Below are positions 51,229-52,249 of a stretch of DNA of 52,249 nt, in pieces. Both the position numbers and the translations under genes were made by a program. Position 1 is the stretch's first letter, and each line of letters begins with the position of its first letter. Under the pieces are notes generated by a model. That model had not been told where the DNA came from. It did not search any database and saw nothing but the letters and a program-made list of their open reading frames with translations. The DNA comes from Streptomyces sp. SID4985 (GTDB taxonomy: Bacteria > Actinomycetota > Actinomycetes > Streptomycetales > Streptomycetaceae): the NCBI RefSeq assembly GCF_009863025.1, contig NZ_WWIR01000404.1, forward strand, positions 1-52,249. Reading direction: 5' to 3'.

Positions 51229-51318
51229 TCCACCGTGCCCGCGCTCGCGAGGACGATCAGCTCGACTCCGCCGAATGGGAGGTGACCGGCGGAACACCCC
51301 CACGCTCGCGGGGACGAC
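51229..51318 (-). CRISPR. Minimal type I-E CRISPR array: two repeats, one 32-nt spacer
   Basis: Read on the minus strand, 51318-51290 is a 29-nt repeat beginning GTCGTCCCCGCGAGCG and ending GGGGGTGTTCCG, the form of Streptomyces type I-E repeats, with inner hairpin CCCCGC-GAGC-GTGGGG (one wobble pair). A 32-nt spacer (51289-51258) follows, the standard I-E length. The second repeat (51257-51229) starts ATCGTCCTCGCGAGCGCGGG and then diverges; it matches at about 19 of 29 positions, mostly in its first half, as expected of a degenerate leader-distal repeat. Total period is 61 nt. Confidence 0.8.
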
Positions 51319-51464
51319 ACTTGTTGAGCTGGGGGTTTGTTCGGGGGGTGGGCCGTTTTCGTTTGGTTGTATTGACGTCTTCTTCTCGTATCTTGACTCA
51401 CTGTCAGCTTCTTGGGGACGGTAGGTCGGTGGCTCCGCCCCATTGCAGGAGCGAAGGGTGAACG
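51319..51464 (-). promoter_or_regulatory. CRISPR leader candidate
   Basis: The 146 bp next to the intact repeat are clearly richer in A and T than the chromosome (for example CCAAACGAAAACGGCC and CAAGATACGAGAAGAAG on the minus strand). It lies between the array and a divergent cas3 remnant, where an I-E leader and its promoter are expected. Confidence 0.6.
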
Positions 51465-51720
51465 GTGGGCGGGATGACGGATGTTGGGGTGTTGTGGGGG
51501 AAGTCGGCTGAGCGGGCGAAGGGGGATCTGCGCGACACCGCTGCTGTGGCTGAGCACATGTGGATCAGCCGTGCCTCGCAGAGACAAGACGTTGGGCGGG
51601 GGCGTAGCAGTCCATTCTTCGCGTGGCTCTGTGTACGGCGAGGGGAAGGCCACTCCGACGTTCCAGTACCGGTGGCTCCCCGAGCGGCCCGGGATGAGAC
51701 GGCGTCATGGACATGCGGGC
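51465..51720 (+). pseudogene. cas3: Decayed cas3 (type I-E helicase-nuclease), N-terminal HD part only
   Basis: From GTG 51465 or ATG 51474 the frame reads MTDVGVLWGKSAERA then GDLRDTAAVAEHMW, the start of a Cas3 HD domain (LWxKS... and DTAxVAxxxW). About 35 codons later PFFAWLC appears, and in the next frame GKATPTFQYR from 51643, the rest of the HD motif (HDxGKATPxFQ). The catalytic HD pair itself reads YG and a one-base shift separates the halves, so the gene is dead. No helicase domain and no other cas gene remain. Confidence 0.7.
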
Positions 51721-52190
51721 ATCGCTGATCGCCCGGCACGATGCCGTGCGCTCTTCGAGCGCTTCACCCACGAACCCCGCTTCACCGATCCTCGCAGTGC
51801 GGCCGCGGCCGCCGCGAGTGTGCGTCGGCAACCCCAGCCATCGTGTCCGGGACCTCCTGGCCCCCATCAGCGAAGGTCAAGCCGTACTCGCCAACGAATC
51901 GGGAGCAGGCCGAGAGCACCAGCACCCCGCCGACTACAAGGCACGTGGAGTCCAGGTCGGCCAGTGGCTGAGGATGGGCATGCGGCCGCGGTACCTCCGT
52001 GGGCTACGTTCCTCAGCGGTGATCGCCCCAGCTGCACAGACGCCTCTCACAGACAAGCACGCCAGAAAACCAGGCGTCGGTGCCCGAGAAGCTACCTCGG
52101 ACGGCGGGAACTGAGTAGGGGCCGTACCCCCTGCAACGTGCGGATCAAAAAAGGAACTGAGCAACACAACCCCGCTGCTACGGTGCGCCC
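51721..52190. other. Region without a convincing gene
   Basis: Codon patterns here are poor in all frames and the GC is a little lower. One frame (near 51740) reads ALFERFTHE, faintly like the start of a Clp N-domain, but it is too short to call. The last 50 bp hold a likely leaderless promoter (TACGGT at 52179-52184, 6 nt before the next ATG). Confidence 0.6.
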
Positions 52191-52249
52191 ATGCCACCGA
52201 TCAGACAGGTCCAGGTCACCTTCGACTGCGCGGAACCCGAGCGCGTCGC
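52191..52249 (+). CDS. VOC/glyoxalase-like protein, start only (partial)
   Basis: The first 19 codons read MPPIRQVQVTFDCAEPERV, the very typical beginning of a Streptomyces VOC-family protein (VTFDCAEPERVARFW in relatives). The gene runs past the right edge. The ATG lies 6 nt after TACGGT and has no ribosome binding site. Confidence 0.75.
   Translation, partial: MPPIRQVQVTFDCAEPERV

Noticed and set aside
51741..51790. Clp N-domain-like fragment (ALFERFTHE)
   Set aside because: It is nine residues in one frame with no further support; chance similarity cannot be excluded.
1..52249. tRNA, rRNA or insertion sequences
   Set aside because: No cloverleaf with GTTCGAATC-like T-loop, no rRNA signature and no transposase or terminal inverted repeats were recognised.

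Overview
This window is a piece of a Streptomyces (or very close actinomycete) chromosome. GC is very high throughout, GTG starts and ATGA/GTGA overlaps are common, and it carries a WhiB-like protein, an SsgA-like sporulation protein, a solitary MmyB-type ligand-binding domain, an actinobacterial DUF2510 protein and a 4'-phosphopantetheinyl transferase. No rRNA, tRNA, insertion sequence or prophage was found.

Layout. The left edge (1-290) holds the start of a minus-strand gene with a promoter and a perfect LacI-type palindrome. A three-gene, translationally coupled minus-strand operon follows (287-6353): a 1704-residue caspase / HSP90-type ATPase / repeat protein, a small zinc-ribbon protein and a three-helix membrane protein. 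This looks like a conflict or defence module. Next come a GH4 glycosidase, a GH18 chitinase with DasR-like boxes, an ATP-grasp enzyme, a PPTase, an XRE regulator with a HELWH metalloprotease, and an MmyB-like sensor. From 14535 to 22865 is an alpha-glucan locus: LacI repressor, sugar-binding lipoprotein, two permeases, GH13 alpha-glucosidase and a secreted GH87-like alpha-1,3-glucanase. It can be read as: cut outside, import oligosaccharides, hydrolyse inside, repress when sugar is absent.

The middle (22968-38658) has a scramblase-like protein, a PAP2-DMT transporter pair next to a TetR gene and a 16-bp periodic operator array, a DUF2510 membrane protein, a frameshifted AAA (LAL-like) protein, a divergent LigC / LigD-polymerase pair for end joining, a second LacI, a VOC protein, a Wbl protein, an acyl-ACP desaturase behind three overlapping palindromes, an ABC-F protein with a long leader, and an SsgA-like protein. 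The right part (38898-50835) holds a small charged protein, a YciI protein, endonuclease V, a serine/threonine dehydratase with a divergent LysR, an HTH-less TPR regulator, a saccharopine-dehydrogenase-like oxidoreductase, a beta-oxidation operon (CaiB, thiolase, FadB) and an epoxide hydrolase.

The last 1.3 kb (50935-52190) is a decayed island: a frameshifted epimerase, a minimal type I-E CRISPR array (one good repeat, one 32-nt spacer, one degenerate terminal repeat) with its leader, and a broken cas3 start that still shows the HD-domain GKATPTFQ motif. The start of a VOC gene closes the window.

Two themes cut across the window. Short tandem duplications sit at gene boundaries, in one case creating two 9-codon stop-start cistrons between permease genes. 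Many single genes have a -10 box exactly 6 nt before the start codon, indicating leaderless mRNAs.
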